Shown here piece after piece: positions 9,438-17,440 of a stretch of DNA of 64,000 nucleotides. The notes under the pieces were generated by a model, which did not search any database, was not told where the DNA came from, and saw only the letters and a program-made list of their open reading frames with translations. The DNA is taken from the NCBI RefSeq assembly GCF_027533845.1, contig NZ_JAPZVN010000003.1, positions 124,001 through 188,000 on the forward strand, given 5' to 3'. Source of the stretch: Streptomyces sp. RPT161. Lineage in GTDB: Bacteria; Actinomycetota; Actinomycetes; Streptomycetales; Streptomycetaceae. Made by a program: the position numbers and the translations under genes. Position 1 is the first letter of the stretch. The number at the start of each line of letters is the position of its first letter.

Positions 9438-10121
9438 TCAGCGCACCTGGATCAGGCGGCCGGTGATGTGTTCCGGTTCGACGCGGATCCAGGTGTCGCG
9501 GTCGCCGCCCGCCCAGGGCTTGCTGTGTGCCTCCGCGACCAGCCGTGCGATGGTCGCGGGGTCGGTGACCCGCTGGGCCATCCCGACGACCAGCACGCTC
9601 CAGCCCTGACTCAGCGCCTCGTCGATGTGGTCCACCTCGAAGGCGACCTTGGTTCCGGACGCCGACGCGGGCGCGGTGCCCGGCGCCGTTCTGAACACCA
9701 CCGCGTCGTCGATGACGGAGTAGTTCACGGGGATGATGGCCGGTCCCGCCTCGGTCGTCACCGAGACCCGCCCCACACCATGGGTGGCGAGCCGGGCACG
9801 GCACTGCGCCTCGTCCAACGCCACCAGCTCAGGGTGGTACGCGGCCTCGCCGAGCCCCGGCGGCAGGTCAGCGTTGCCACCACACAGCTCCGTCACGGTG
9901 GTCTCCAACGCCCCGGCGACCCGCAGCAACAACCCGACGTCGGGCAGAGCTGGATGCTCCTCGACGTACCTGATGTACCCCGCCGCCGCACCGGCCCGAG
10001 CGGCCACCTCGTCCCGCGTCAACCCCAGCTCCTGACGCCGCGCAGCCACCCGACGCCCGAAGTCACTGCGCTCCGGCCCGCCGGTCCGGGGTTCCTTGCC
10101 GGATGGTTCCTGCTCTGACAT
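9438..10121 (-). CDS. XRE-type HTH fused to pyridoxamine 5'-phosphate oxidase-like flavin barrel
   Basis: 227 residues. Residues about 22-80 form a Cro/C1-type helix-turn-helix (FGRRVAARRQELGLTRDEVAARAG). About 95-227 is a PNPOx-like split barrel (RARLATHGVGRVSVTT..IIPVNYSVIDDAVVFRT). The fusion suggests a DNA-binding protein that senses flavin or redox state; this is inference. It heads the leftward operon with GH65, Hsp20 and the GNAT fusion. Across a 412-base divergent spacer lies a paralogue (10534-11217) with the same domain order and exactly the same length. PNPOx-like proteins are common in actinobacterial dormancy regulons. Confidence 0.88.
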   Translation of the reverse strand: MSEQEPSGKEPRTGGPERSDFGRRVAARRQELGLTRDEVAARAGAAAGYIRYVEEHPALPDVGLLLRVAGALETTVTELCGGNADLPPGLGEAAYHPELVALDEAQCRARLATHGVGRVSVTTEAGPAIIPVNYSVIDDAVVFRTAPGTAPASASGTKVAFEVDHIDEALSQGWSVLVVGMAQRVTDPATIARLVAEAHSKPWAGGDRDTWIRVEPEHITGRLIQVR

Positions 10122-10325
10122 GGCGGTTCACTTTCTCCGCTCGGGTCTCCACACACCGAGTGGGCGGCACTCCTGTCGGGACCACCGGTGACTGCGCGCT
10201 GACGTGGCCTGACCTCAGGATGGGATGGGTCGCCCGGATGCGCCACCGCGGGCCCGGGGGCGTTCAGCGGCGGCAGCCCATGCGGTCGCGCGGCCTCGCG
10301 CCGGCGTGAGCAGGGAAGCCACGGG

Positions 10326-10405
10326 AGGGTCGAACCCTTCCTTGACGTCCCGCGTTCCGGACCATAACCCCGAAGCGCTGGCCGTGGGCCCGCGGGTCTG
10401 AGACC
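10326..10405 (+). promoter_or_regulatory. Divergent spacer promoter with flanking palindromes
   Basis: The spacer 10122-10533 separates the two HTH-PNPOx paralogues. On the plus strand TTGACG (10342-10347), 17 bases, then TAACCC (10365-10370) make a plausible -35/-10 pair for the 10534 gene. A 13-base palindrome AGGGTCGAACCCT (10326-10338) sits just upstream of the -35, and an 11-base palindrome GGTCTGAGACC (10395-10405) lies just downstream of the expected start site. Both are candidate operators, possibly for the paralogous regulators themselves. Function is inferred from position only. I saw no other gene in this spacer. Confidence 0.4.
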
Positions 10406-10533
10406 TCTCAGGCGGTCGTTCAGCGCTGGCGGGATGCCGCTGGCTCTGATCCCCTGGAAGGGGAGTAGCCAGGCGGCGTCGGCGACGCCTACCGGTGCGG
10501 ACACCAACGGGCAGACATGCGGAGGAACCGAGC

Positions 10534-11217
10534 GTGCACGGCGAAGGAACGCCGCCAAGGGACTCAGCCAGCGCCTCGTCCCAGGGCGACACCATGGCCA
10601 CCCGCGCCTCCGTGCGTCGTCGGCAGCTCGGGATGACGCAGGAGGAACTGGCCCGCCGGGCCGGCATGTCCGTCGCCTATCTGCGCCAGCTCGAGAGGTC
10701 CAGCGACGACTTCGACACCGCCGCCCTCATGCGACTGGCGGCCGCCTTGGAGATGCCCTACGAGGAGCTGATGGCGGGCCGCCGCGACGCAGCGCCTGGT
10801 CAGCAACCCGCGGCGGCTCATCCCGTGCTCATGCGGCTGTCCGAACGCGAGTGCTGGGAGCGACTCGGTACTCACGGCATCGGCCGCCTGGGGCTCTCGT
10901 CAGACACCGGTCCCGTGGTGCTCCCGGTCAACTTCCTGGTGGACGCCCACACCATCGTCTACCGCACCGACCCGGAGGGTGCGGCCGCGGTGTCCGCCGG
11001 AGACCAACTGGCCTTCGAGACAGACCGCCTTGACGAGCAGTCGAGGAACGGCTGGAGCGTACTTGTGACCGGCACAGCAGACCGCATCACCGACCCCGAC
11101 GTCGTGCGCACTCTGGCTGACCGGCCAGGGGCCCAGCCCTGGGCAGGGGGCCGACGCGACCTGTGGATCCGCATCACACCCAGCGAGGTGACGGGTCGGA
11201 CCATCGGGACGGTGTGA
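10534..11217 (+). CDS. XRE-type HTH fused to PNPOx-like flavin barrel (paralogue)
   Basis: 227 residues with the same layout as the protein at 9438-10121: HTH around residues 21-80 (RRRQLGMTQEELARRAGMSVAYLRQLE) and a PNPOx-like barrel (LGTHGIGRLGLSSDTGPVVLPVNFLVD). The start was chosen at GTG 10534 because GGAGGA (10521-10526) is spaced 7 bases from it and because the resulting length equals that of the paralogue. An ATG at 10594 lacks a good site. It is transcribed divergently from the dormancy-like operon. The conserved tail WAGGRRDLWIRITPSEVTGR mirrors WAGGDRDTWIRVEPEHITGR in the paralogue, so the pair arose by duplication. It probably regulates the same region, but no direct evidence is visible. 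Confidence 0.88.
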   Translation: MHGEGTPPRDSASASSQGDTMATRASVRRRQLGMTQEELARRAGMSVAYLRQLERSSDDFDTAALMRLAAALEMPYEELMAGRRDAAPGQQPAAAHPVLMRLSERECWERLGTHGIGRLGLSSDTGPVVLPVNFLVDAHTIVYRTDPEGAAAVSAGDQLAFETDRLDEQSRNGWSVLVTGTADRITDPDVVRTLADRPGAQPWAGGRRDLWIRITPSEVTGRTIGTV

Positions 11218-11774
11218 CGCGACGACCAGGCCGCATGCCATCGCCGTCGGGGATGACTGGTGAGGTCGGCACACCGCGAAATGGGGACGGCGCTCGACCA
11301 CGCACCCACGCCGAGTCCGCGGTCACCGCTCCCGTCCTGCAGCAGCCCTCAGCCGTTCTTCACTCGTCTCATCAGGCACCTCCGGTTCTGGATCAACTGA
11401 CCGCTGGTCGCCCGACCCTGAACCGGACACAGCTGGTCGTTCGCCGTTGTCCGCCCGCACCATGGCCACCAGCATGGGGCGAGAGATTAGCCGGGGCGTT
11501 GCCAGTCGATCGCCTGGACCGCCGTGCTCAACAACTGCGTGCGGGGATGGTTGCGGGCCCCACAAGCCGCGTAGCCAGCTCGATGTCCTGGTGACGGTGA
11601 CCGCGAGCCTCTTCGTCGAGAAACCGAGCCACAACTGGTGGATGGCGACCATCCCCCTTCAGCCTCGCCTCCCCGCGCGGCTGGATGTACGGCCAGGGTG
11701 AGGGGCGCGTCGGCCCTGAGGGTGACGAGGTTGAATCCTGGGTGTTCTGGCGGCCGACTCGGCCGTACGCCCCT
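11218..11774. other. Non-coding stretch, no gene recognised
   Basis: This stretch between the regulator and conserved element A has open frames on both strands, but none has a ribosome site with a recognisable family. A minus-strand frame near 11580-11660 encodes a helical-looking segment (VVARFLDEEARGHRHQDIELATRLVG) that could be the remnant of a lost gene. An imperfect long-range pair TCCGGTTC/GAACCGGA occurs around 11383-11424. Confidence 0.4.
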
Positions 11775-11998
11775 CCATTCGGGTGACTCGGCGTCAACGT
11801 TATTGCAGCCCCGCTCACTCTGATGGATTACTGAGTATGTCTAATCCGGTGGGCTGCCCATCCTCTCCGGGGGAGTGGCAAGCGGCCTTCCGTTTGCCCG
11901 GCCACGGCTCTTGTGGTGGTGGCGGCTGATTGCCGCGTGGGCTCCCTTGGCTGAGGACGACGTGGATCGACCAACTGGTGCTGTTCGTTGGTGCTGGT
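11775..11998 (+). promoter_or_regulatory. Conserved non-coding element, copy A (upstream of beta-helix gene)
   Basis: This block matches a second block at 19104-19333. Shared parts: CCATTCGGGTGACT (A) versus CCATTAGGGTGACT (B); ATTGCAG/ATTGCCG at the same offset of 27 bases; and a 35-base core starting CCGGTGGGCYGCCCATCC exactly 71 bases after CCATT in both copies (core A at 11846-11880). The core contains the perfect inverted repeat TGGGCYGCCCA and is followed by CCGGGGG and GTGGCA. A looser second half shares GGCGGC, GCCGCG, GAGGA and TGGATC. The element ends about 40 bases before the start of the secreted beta-helix gene. It may be a promoter/operator or a structured leader; no known family was recognised. 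Confidence 0.6.
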
Positions 11999-12036
11999 AG
12001 GGGTGGTGGCTCGCGACCGTCACGCAGGGAGCTGTC

Positions 12037-12720
12037 ATGCCAACTGCCCGGAAGCTCTGGTCCTTGCTCGGTGTCTGTGCGCTGTCCGCTGCGCTGGCCG
12101 CGGTCCCGACAACCGCGCATGCGCAGGTACCGGTGTTGTGCAGCGAGACCGCGTTGGTGAACGCGATCTATGGGGCGAACGCGAATGGCGGAGACACCCT
12201 GCTTCTGACTCCGGGCTGCACGTACACGCTCACCAGCGCGCACGGCACCGCGTCGGACGGACCGGTGGGACTGCCGCCGATCACCACGCCGATCACCATG
12301 CTGGGGATGGGAACCAACATCGCCCGCGACCCCTCCGCCCCCGCCTTCCGGATTCTGGAGGTCGACGGGACCGCAAATGTGCCCGGGACCAAGGGCCAGC
12401 TCAACATGACCGGGATCACCGTCAGAGGTGGCAACGCCGTGGCGCCCTTCCCCGGCGGAGGCATCGCCGACCGGGGCGGTGCGGTGTCCCTGACGGCGGG
12501 CAGCGTCACTGGCAACACCGCCGTTGCCGGGGGCAGCATCTACGTCGACAACGGCAGCGTCACCCTGATGACCAGCAGCGTCACCGGCAACACGGCCAGC
12601 GCCTCCGGCGGCGGGATCTACGTCAACTCCGGCGCGGTGAACTTGCTGGTCAGCACGGTCAACGGCAACACCCCGGACAACTGCGCCCCATTGGGCAGTG
12701 TGCCCGGCTGCACCGGCTGA
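12037..12720 (+). CDS. Secreted right-handed beta-helix repeat protein
   Basis: 227 residues. A Sec signal peptide (positive start, hydrophobic core, cleavage near AHA-Q at about residue 29) is followed by a short repeat-rich protein. Turns such as GGNAVAPFPGGGIADRGGAV, SVTGNTA and GGGIYVNSG are typical of parallel beta-helix coils. Four cysteines occur as VLCSETAL, LLTPGCTY, DNCAPL and VPGCTG, a frame shared with the protein at 28075-28983; two disulfides seem likely. AGGGAGCTGTC before the ATG provides the ribosome site. The role is unknown: no catalytic residues are evident, so a structural or surface function is as likely as polysaccharide binding. Conserved element A lies directly upstream. 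Confidence 0.8.
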   Translation: MPTARKLWSLLGVCALSAALAAVPTTAHAQVPVLCSETALVNAIYGANANGGDTLLLTPGCTYTLTSAHGTASDGPVGLPPITTPITMLGMGTNIARDPSAPAFRILEVDGTANVPGTKGQLNMTGITVRGGNAVAPFPGGGIADRGGAVSLTAGSVTGNTAVAGGSIYVDNGSVTLMTSSVTGNTASASGGGIYVNSGAVNLLVSTVNGNTPDNCAPLGSVPGCTG

Positions 12721-12910
12721 CCGGCTCGACCAGAGTCCGCAACGGCGTCGCCCCTACAGGAGGCTCTCCCGGCGACGACGGCGCACGGCAGCCGTCCGGT
12801 AGACACTGCCCAATGTGTCCCACCGAAGGCGCAGTCATCGGTGGGCAGGTGGGCGCAATGGGCATCGCGATGCAGCTCACCGGCGGCGGCCATAGGTAAC
12901 GAGGCCCGGT

Positions 12911-12928
12911 GCCCTGGGATCCCAGGGC
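12911..12928 (+). terminator. Stem-loop terminator after beta-helix gene
   Basis: The 18-base palindrome GCCCTGGGATCCCAGGGC folds as a 7-bp stem with a GATC loop and is followed by CGTTTTC. It sits 190 bases after the beta-helix stop and 76 bases before the next gene. The rest of the interval 12721-13004 shows no gene. Confidence 0.6.
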
Positions 12929-13004
12929 CGTTTTCAGCTCGTCGCGTATCGCTCATTCACGTCAGTCCATCGTCACTCATGCACGCCACACGAAGGAGGC
13001 AGTC

Positions 13005-13748
13005 ATGCCTATCTCCCCGAACCAGGGTTCCACCGGTGGCGGGACCGTGGTCACCATCACCGGCACCAATCTCAGCGGTGCCACCGCCGTGCACTTCGGA
13101 TCCAAGCTCGGTACCATCACCGCCAACACGGCCACCTCGATTACCGTGACCTCACCTTCCGGTACCGGCACGGTCCCGGTGACGGTGACCACCCCCGGCG
13201 GTACCAGCAACCCGGTGTCGTTCTTCTACGTCGGCGCGCCGTTCAAGTCCAGCATCAGTCCCCTCTCCGGTGTCACCGCGGGCGGCAACACTGTCACCGT
13301 CAACGGTACGGGCCTGTCCACGGCCACCGCGGTGCACTTCGGCGCCGCCTCCGCAACCCCGACCGTGGTCAACGACAGCCAACTGACCGTCACCGTCCCA
13401 GCGGGCACGGCGGCTGGGCCGGTGGGCGTCAGCGTCACCACCGCTGGCGGCACCAACAACGGCCTGTCGTACACCTATGTCGACGTGCCCGCCATCACCT
13501 CGGTGGCCCCCGCCTCCGGTCCGACGTCCGGGGGAACGGCGGTGACCATCACCGGCACGAACCTGACCACCACCCAGTCGGTCACCTTGGCGGGCGCGCC
13601 CGCACCGTTCTCCGCCATCAGCGACACCACTCTCTCCGCGGTCACTCCGCCGGGAACCGCCGGTGCCGCCGACGTCACCGTCACCACCAGCGCGGGCAGC
13701 GTCACCGACACTGGCGGCTTCACCTACACCGCCGGGCCCGGCATCTGA
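13005..13748 (+). CDS. TIG/IPT-repeat protein, three repeats, no signal peptide
   Basis: 247 residues beginning MPISPNQGSTGGG. Three Ig-like TIG/IPT repeats of about 80 residues each start with (I/V)SP.SG.T.GG and include TVTITGTNLSGATAVHFG and VTVTTPGGTSN. The start is fixed by GAAGGAGG five bases before ATG 13005. There is no signal peptide, membrane segment or Tat motif, although the repeats are typical of surface proteins; how it would be exported is unclear. Two further proteins of the same kind lie at 13927-15498 and 18023-18889. No catalytic domain is present; binding or structural roles are guesses. Confidence 0.85.
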   Translation: MPISPNQGSTGGGTVVTITGTNLSGATAVHFGSKLGTITANTATSITVTSPSGTGTVPVTVTTPGGTSNPVSFFYVGAPFKSSISPLSGVTAGGNTVTVNGTGLSTATAVHFGAASATPTVVNDSQLTVTVPAGTAAGPVGVSVTTAGGTNNGLSYTYVDVPAITSVAPASGPTSGGTAVTITGTNLTTTQSVTLAGAPAPFSAISDTTLSAVTPPGTAGAADVTVTTSAGSVTDTGGFTYTAGPGI

Positions 13749-13801
13749 CGCGCTGCCCCATCCGCTGACGGCCTGGTCCCTCGCGACCAGCCGCGCGGAC
13801 C

Positions 13802-13846
13802 GCCCACCTGGGCAGGGTGTCCTCCCACGCCCCTGCCCAGGTGGGC
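13802..13846 (+). terminator. Perfect 16-bp stem-loop terminator
   Basis: GCCCACCTGGGCAGGG (13802-13817) is followed after 13 bases by its exact reverse complement (13831-13846). It lies 54 bases after the first TIG gene and 80 bases before the second, so the two are probably separate transcription units. No T tract follows, as is usual in streptomycetes. Confidence 0.75.
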
Positions 13847-13926
13847 CCCACTGCACGCCGTGACGAGGCCCGGTCGACTTTCCCATCTGCCAGTCGGCCG
13901 GGGCTCCCCTTCGGAGGACCCTGTTT

Positions 13927-15498
13927 GTGACCAACTCTGCGAATTCGCCGACCACTTCCAACCATCCCCCACTGGCCGGGGTGGTGCCCACGGTCAGTGC
14001 CGTCTCCCCTACTTCGGGTCCCTCCGCGGGCGGCACCAGCGCGACGGTGAGCGGTACCGGCTTCACCGGCGCCACCATGGTGCGCTTCGGCGCCACGGCC
14101 GCGCCCTCCTTCACCGTCAACTCCGACACACAGGTCACCGCCACCACCCCCGCCGGAACCGGCACCGTTCAAGTCACCGTCACCACACCCGGCGGCACCA
14201 GCTCCCAGTTCGTCACCTACACCTACGCGGCCACCTCCGGGCCGACCCTCACCTCGATCGACCCCGCCTCCGGGCCAGCGTCCGGCGGCACCACGGTCAC
14301 GCTCACTGGTACCGGCCTGTCGGGCACAGGTGCGGTGCGGTTCGGGTCTACGGCGGCCACGTCGTTCACCGTCAATTCCGATACTCAGGTCACGGCTGTC
14401 GCTCCAGTTGGATCGGGCACGGTCCAGGTCACGGTGACCGCTCCCGGCGGTACCAGCAACGGGCTTGCCTATACCTATGTCACCGCGCCCGTGCCGGTCC
14501 TCAGCTCGATCGCCCCCGCCTCCGGGCCAGCGTCCGGCGGTACCACTGTCACGCTCACCGGCACCGGCCTGACCAGGGTCACCGCGGTACGGTTCGGCTC
14601 CACGGCGGCGACCTCGTTCACGGTGGTCTCCGATACGCACATCTCGGCTGTCGCGCCCGCCGGGTCCGGCACGGTCCAGGTCACTGTCATCACGCCCGGC
14701 GGCACGAGCAACGGACTCCCCTACGGCTACGTCATGAACCCGGTCGTCAGCGGCGTGAGCCCCGACCAGGGGCCGCTTTCCGGTGGGAACACCGTCACCC
14801 TGACCGGCACCAACCTCGCGGGAGCCACCGCGGTCACCTTCGGCGCCACCCCCGCAGCCTCCTTCGCCGTCGTCTCCGCGACCCGGGTCACGGCCACCGC
14901 CCCACCGGGAGTCGCCGGGCCAGTCAGTGTCACCGTCACCACCGCTGGCGGTACCAGCGCCCTGGGGACCGCCTACTTCTACGTCAACGCCCCGGCCCTC
15001 ACTGGCGTGACCCCGGCCTCGGGCCCGCTTTCGGGTGGCGATACGGTCACCCTGACCGGGGCGCACCTCATCGAGGCCACCGCGGTGCACTTCGGCAACA
15101 CGGCGGCCAGTGACTTCACGCCGGTCTCGGACACCCAGCTCACCGCGCTGGCCCCGCCCGGGGCCGCGGGCCCTGTGCAGATCACCGTCACCACCGCCGG
15201 GGGAACCAGCAACCCGGTCTCCTACACCTACCTCGCGGCACCCACCCTCATCGCCCTCAGTCCCAACCAAGGTCCGCTCTCCGGTGGGAACGCCGTCAGC
15301 CTGACCGGCACCAGCCTCACCGCGACCACGGCGGTGCTGTTCGGTTCGGTGGCCGCCGCGTTCACCGTCATCTCCGACAGTCAACTCACTGCCGTGGCCC
15401 CGCCCGGGGGCACTGGGCCGGTCAACGTCTCCGTAACCACCCCCGGCGGCACCAGCCCGGCCCTGATCTACACCCGAATCCCTCCGCCCAACACCTGA
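13927..15498 (+). CDS. TIG/IPT-repeat protein, six repeats, no signal peptide
   Basis: 523 residues made almost entirely of six TIG/IPT domains of about 84 residues, each opening with a P.SGP.SGG motif and ending with VTVTTPGGTS and an aromatic YTY strand. The GTG start at 13927 has GGAGG (13913-13917) upstream. The first 25 residues (MTNSANSPTTSNHPP) are a polar Ser/Thr/Asn/Pro tail rather than a signal peptide. Repeats two and three are nearly identical at DNA level with a 252-base period, so the array has grown by tandem duplication and copy number may vary between strains. Export route and ligand are unknown. Confidence 0.85.
   Translation: MTNSANSPTTSNHPPLAGVVPTVSAVSPTSGPSAGGTSATVSGTGFTGATMVRFGATAAPSFTVNSDTQVTATTPAGTGTVQVTVTTPGGTSSQFVTYTYAATSGPTLTSIDPASGPASGGTTVTLTGTGLSGTGAVRFGSTAATSFTVNSDTQVTAVAPVGSGTVQVTVTAPGGTSNGLAYTYVTAPVPVLSSIAPASGPASGGTTVTLTGTGLTRVTAVRFGSTAATSFTVVSDTHISAVAPAGSGTVQVTVITPGGTSNGLPYGYVMNPVVSGVSPDQGPLSGGNTVTLTGTNLAGATAVTFGATPAASFAVVSATRVTATAPPGVAGPVSVTVTTAGGTSALGTAYFYVNAPALTGVTPASGPLSGGDTVTLTGAHLIEATAVHFGNTAASDFTPVSDTQLTALAPPGAAGPVQITVTTAGGTSNPVSYTYLAAPTLIALSPNQGPLSGGNAVSLTGTSLTATTAVLFGSVAAAFTVISDSQLTAVAPPGGTGPVNVSVTTPGGTSPALIYTRIPPPNT
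14254..14757 (+). repeat. Intragenic tandem repeat, 252-base period
   Basis: The segment starting TCGATCGACCCCGCCTCCGG at 14254 recurs as TCGATCGCCCCCGCCTCCGG at 14506. The offset is exactly 84 codons, one TIG domain. Identity stays high through GGGCCAGCGTCCGGCGG and into the following strands. The repeat keeps the reading frame, consistent with unequal recombination inside the gene. Confidence 0.8.
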
Positions 15499-16001
15499 TG
15501 CCAGCGCGACCTGACCAACGCAACATGCTGAGGGGCGAAACAAGGCCCGTTGTGAAGGAGTGCAGATAGCCTCCGGTGGGAATCAACTGGTTGCCCGGCT
15601 TCAAGAGCGTCTTGCCGACGGTCGGGCTGGCTTGCGGCTTTCCGGTGCGTGATCTCGCGGACACCTCAACTCCTGCGCGCCTGAGGAGAAACCAGGCTGG
15701 GACGGGGTGCGTTGACAGCCCCCGAGCGCCAGCCCGGGCACCGACTGGCAGGCCGCCACCGCAACCGAAGCAGGATCGGTCGACCACCTGCCCGGATGGA
15801 GAAACTTCCCGGCGGTGGCCGACACCCAGAACGGCTCCGGTGACGTGGACGTTGCAGCAGCAGCCCACCGCTGTGGGATGGCCAGTTTCCCGGTGTGCGC
15901 ACCGACACGAGTGAGGCAGCATCGGCGTGTCACAGCACGCGCCTGATCGCACTGCCGAAAGCCCTGCGATCCCTTCGAGGTTTCCGAAAGGAACGAGCGC
16001 T
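15499..16001. other. Non-coding stretch before the I36-like gene
   Basis: About 500 bases without a convincing gene. Open frames exist on both strands but none carries a recognisable domain. The plus-strand text around 15790-15870 (VADTQNGSGDVDVAAAAH) faintly recalls an FG-GAP-type repeat and may be a gene relic. The promoter of the gene at 16002 must lie here; no clear -35/-10 pair stands out. Confidence 0.4.
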
Positions 16002-16469
16002 ATGCGAAAGAGACAAGTAGCCGGGACCGTGGCGGCCCTGGCAGCGGCCGTCTCCCTGGGCTGCGGCGCCACTGCCGAAGCCTCCGCAGCTACGGCGGCA
16101 CCGCGAGTCGGCACGACGTCGCTCACTCCCCAGATCAACACCTGCCCGGTGAGCAGTGGCTACGCCTGTTTCTGGGTGGATTCGTACCGGGGCGGCGCGA
16201 TGGGCAAGGTGTCCGGCAACAACTCCAACTACATGAACCTGTCGAACAGTTCCGGCTGCACCGCGTATCCGGGCACGTGGAACGACTGCATCAGCTCCAT
16301 CGAGAACCAAGGCACCCAGTGCACGGTCTATTTCTGGACTGACGCGGGATACACCGGCCGCTACCACAGCCTGTCCATCGGCGACCGGGTGGATGACTTC
16401 GCCACCGGCTACAACGACCCGTCGTTCAACGACAGCATCAGCTCCAACCACTGGTGCACACCCAGTTGA
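16002..16469 (+). CDS. Secreted peptidase-inhibitor I36-like protein
   Basis: 155 residues. A Sec signal peptide (MRKRQVAGTVAALAAAVSLG, cleavage near residues 30-34) precedes a small beta-gamma-crystallin-like domain: YACFWVDSYRGG, ISSIENQG, CTVYFWTDAGYTGRYHSL, DRVDDFATGYND and SFNDSISS. This pattern of CxFW...G...(N/D)D.ISS is that of peptidase inhibitor family I36 (Streptomyces metalloproteinase inhibitor SMPI relatives). Several cysteines suggest disulfides. AAAGGA lies before the ATG at 16002. Its 3' end overlaps the following gene by 16 bases, suggesting co-expression. Inhibitor activity is inferred from family only. Confidence 0.8.
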   Translation: MRKRQVAGTVAALAAAVSLGCGATAEASAATAAPRVGTTSLTPQINTCPVSSGYACFWVDSYRGGAMGKVSGNNSNYMNLSNSSGCTAYPGTWNDCISSIENQGTQCTVYFWTDAGYTGRYHSLSIGDRVDDFATGYNDPSFNDSISSNHWCTPS

Positions 16470-17440
16470 TCGGCAAGGCCGCCGCGGCATTCCTGACCGG
16501 ATGTGCCCTGGTAGCGGGAGCGGTCGGCTGCACAGCGGCCACGCAGTCGACCGGCCGCGGTCCTGAGCCCGCCGGGGTGTCCACCACGATGACGGACCTG
16601 GCCACCAGATCAGGCCGCTGGCCGACGGGGGCGGCACAACTACAGGCGGCCTTCGACCAGTTGGACAGGGAATGCCTGAGCACAGCGGGGTTCCGCCTTC
16701 CCTCCATCCCGAGGGTGTCGTTGCCGGTGCCCGAGAACGAGGCCGCTGCCATCGACCTCGACGGGCGTAAGCAGCATGGCTACGGAATATCGACACCCGG
16801 CGATAGCTCCGCGGCCACCGCGAACCCGAACGCCTACGTCTCCTCGCTGTCCTCCAGGGACCAGAAGCGCTTCAACGACGTGCAGTTCGGACCGGGGGCG
16901 CCGAGAACCGCGGTCGCGCTGTACAGAACGGGCCGGGCCGCCGTGCCCACGGCGGGATGTGTCGCACGTGCCCGGCGGGCACTGGCCGGTGACGTGCAGG
17001 CGTGGGCGGCGATCTCCTACGTGCCCCAGCAGCTCGACGACCAGCTCAGTCGCAAGGCCTTGCAGGACGCCAGTTACCAGGCCGCGCTCGCCCGGTGGCG
17101 CGTCTGTATGGCGAAGGCGGGCTACCCGTATGCCAGTCCAGAGGCCGCCGTGACCCGTCTGCGGCGGGAGCACGAACAGGGAGCGAGCGGTTCCGGCTTC
17201 CGGCGTCTGGAGATCGCGGTAGCCGTCGCCGACGGGCAGTGCGCGAGCCACACCCACCTCCCTTCGATACTGCTGCGAGCCCGTCGGCAGCTGACAGCCC
17301 AGCTTCCTGCCGGCAATCTGTCCTTCCTCCGCTCGGTCACCGAGAGCTGGGAATCAGCCGTGGCCCGGGCCCGCTCAGTCTTGAGCGATACGGCCCTACA
17401 TGACCACGCCGCTGGCTCCGCAAGTCCTTCAGCACGGTGA
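16454..17440 (+). CDS. Probable secreted lipoprotein of unknown function
   Basis: 328 residues from GTG 16454, overlapping the I36-like gene by 16 bases. The N-terminus has a short positive region and hydrophobic stretch with two possible lipobox cysteines (FLTGC and AVGC), so a lipid anchor is likely but the exact site is uncertain. Later parts contain ECLSTAGFRLP, a helical SYQAALARWRVCMAKAGYPYASPEAA and RRLEIAVAVADGQCAS. The WR.CM...GY.Y..P..A motif recurs in streptomycete lipoproteins found near cell-envelope and ABC-transporter genes. No enzyme motif is visible. No strong ribosome site precedes the GTG, consistent with translational coupling. Confidence 0.7.
   Translation: MHTQLIGKAAAAFLTGCALVAGAVGCTAATQSTGRGPEPAGVSTTMTDLATRSGRWPTGAAQLQAAFDQLDRECLSTAGFRLPSIPRVSLPVPENEAAAIDLDGRKQHGYGISTPGDSSAATANPNAYVSSLSSRDQKRFNDVQFGPGAPRTAVALYRTGRAAVPTAGCVARARRALAGDVQAWAAISYVPQQLDDQLSRKALQDASYQAALARWRVCMAKAGYPYASPEAAVTRLRREHEQGASGSGFRRLEIAVAVADGQCASHTHLPSILLRARRQLTAQLPAGNLSFLRSVTESWESAVARARSVLSDTALHDHAAGSASPSAR

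Noticed and set aside
11815-12243. A minus-strand frame over element A and the beta-helix start
   Set aside because: It runs antisense through a clear signal peptide gene and has no domain.
13866-13905. CCGGTCGACTTTCCCATCTGCC as a third copy of element A/B
   Set aside because: Similarity is limited to CCGGT and CCCATC; the inverted repeat and the upstream blocks are missing. The same holds for 17787-17815 and 35523-35545.
13720-15543. A 607-residue open frame on the minus strand across the six-repeat TIG gene
   Set aside because: It mirrors the repeat period and high GC of the plus-strand gene, has no recognisable domain and no ribosome site; the plus-strand TIG protein is the real gene.
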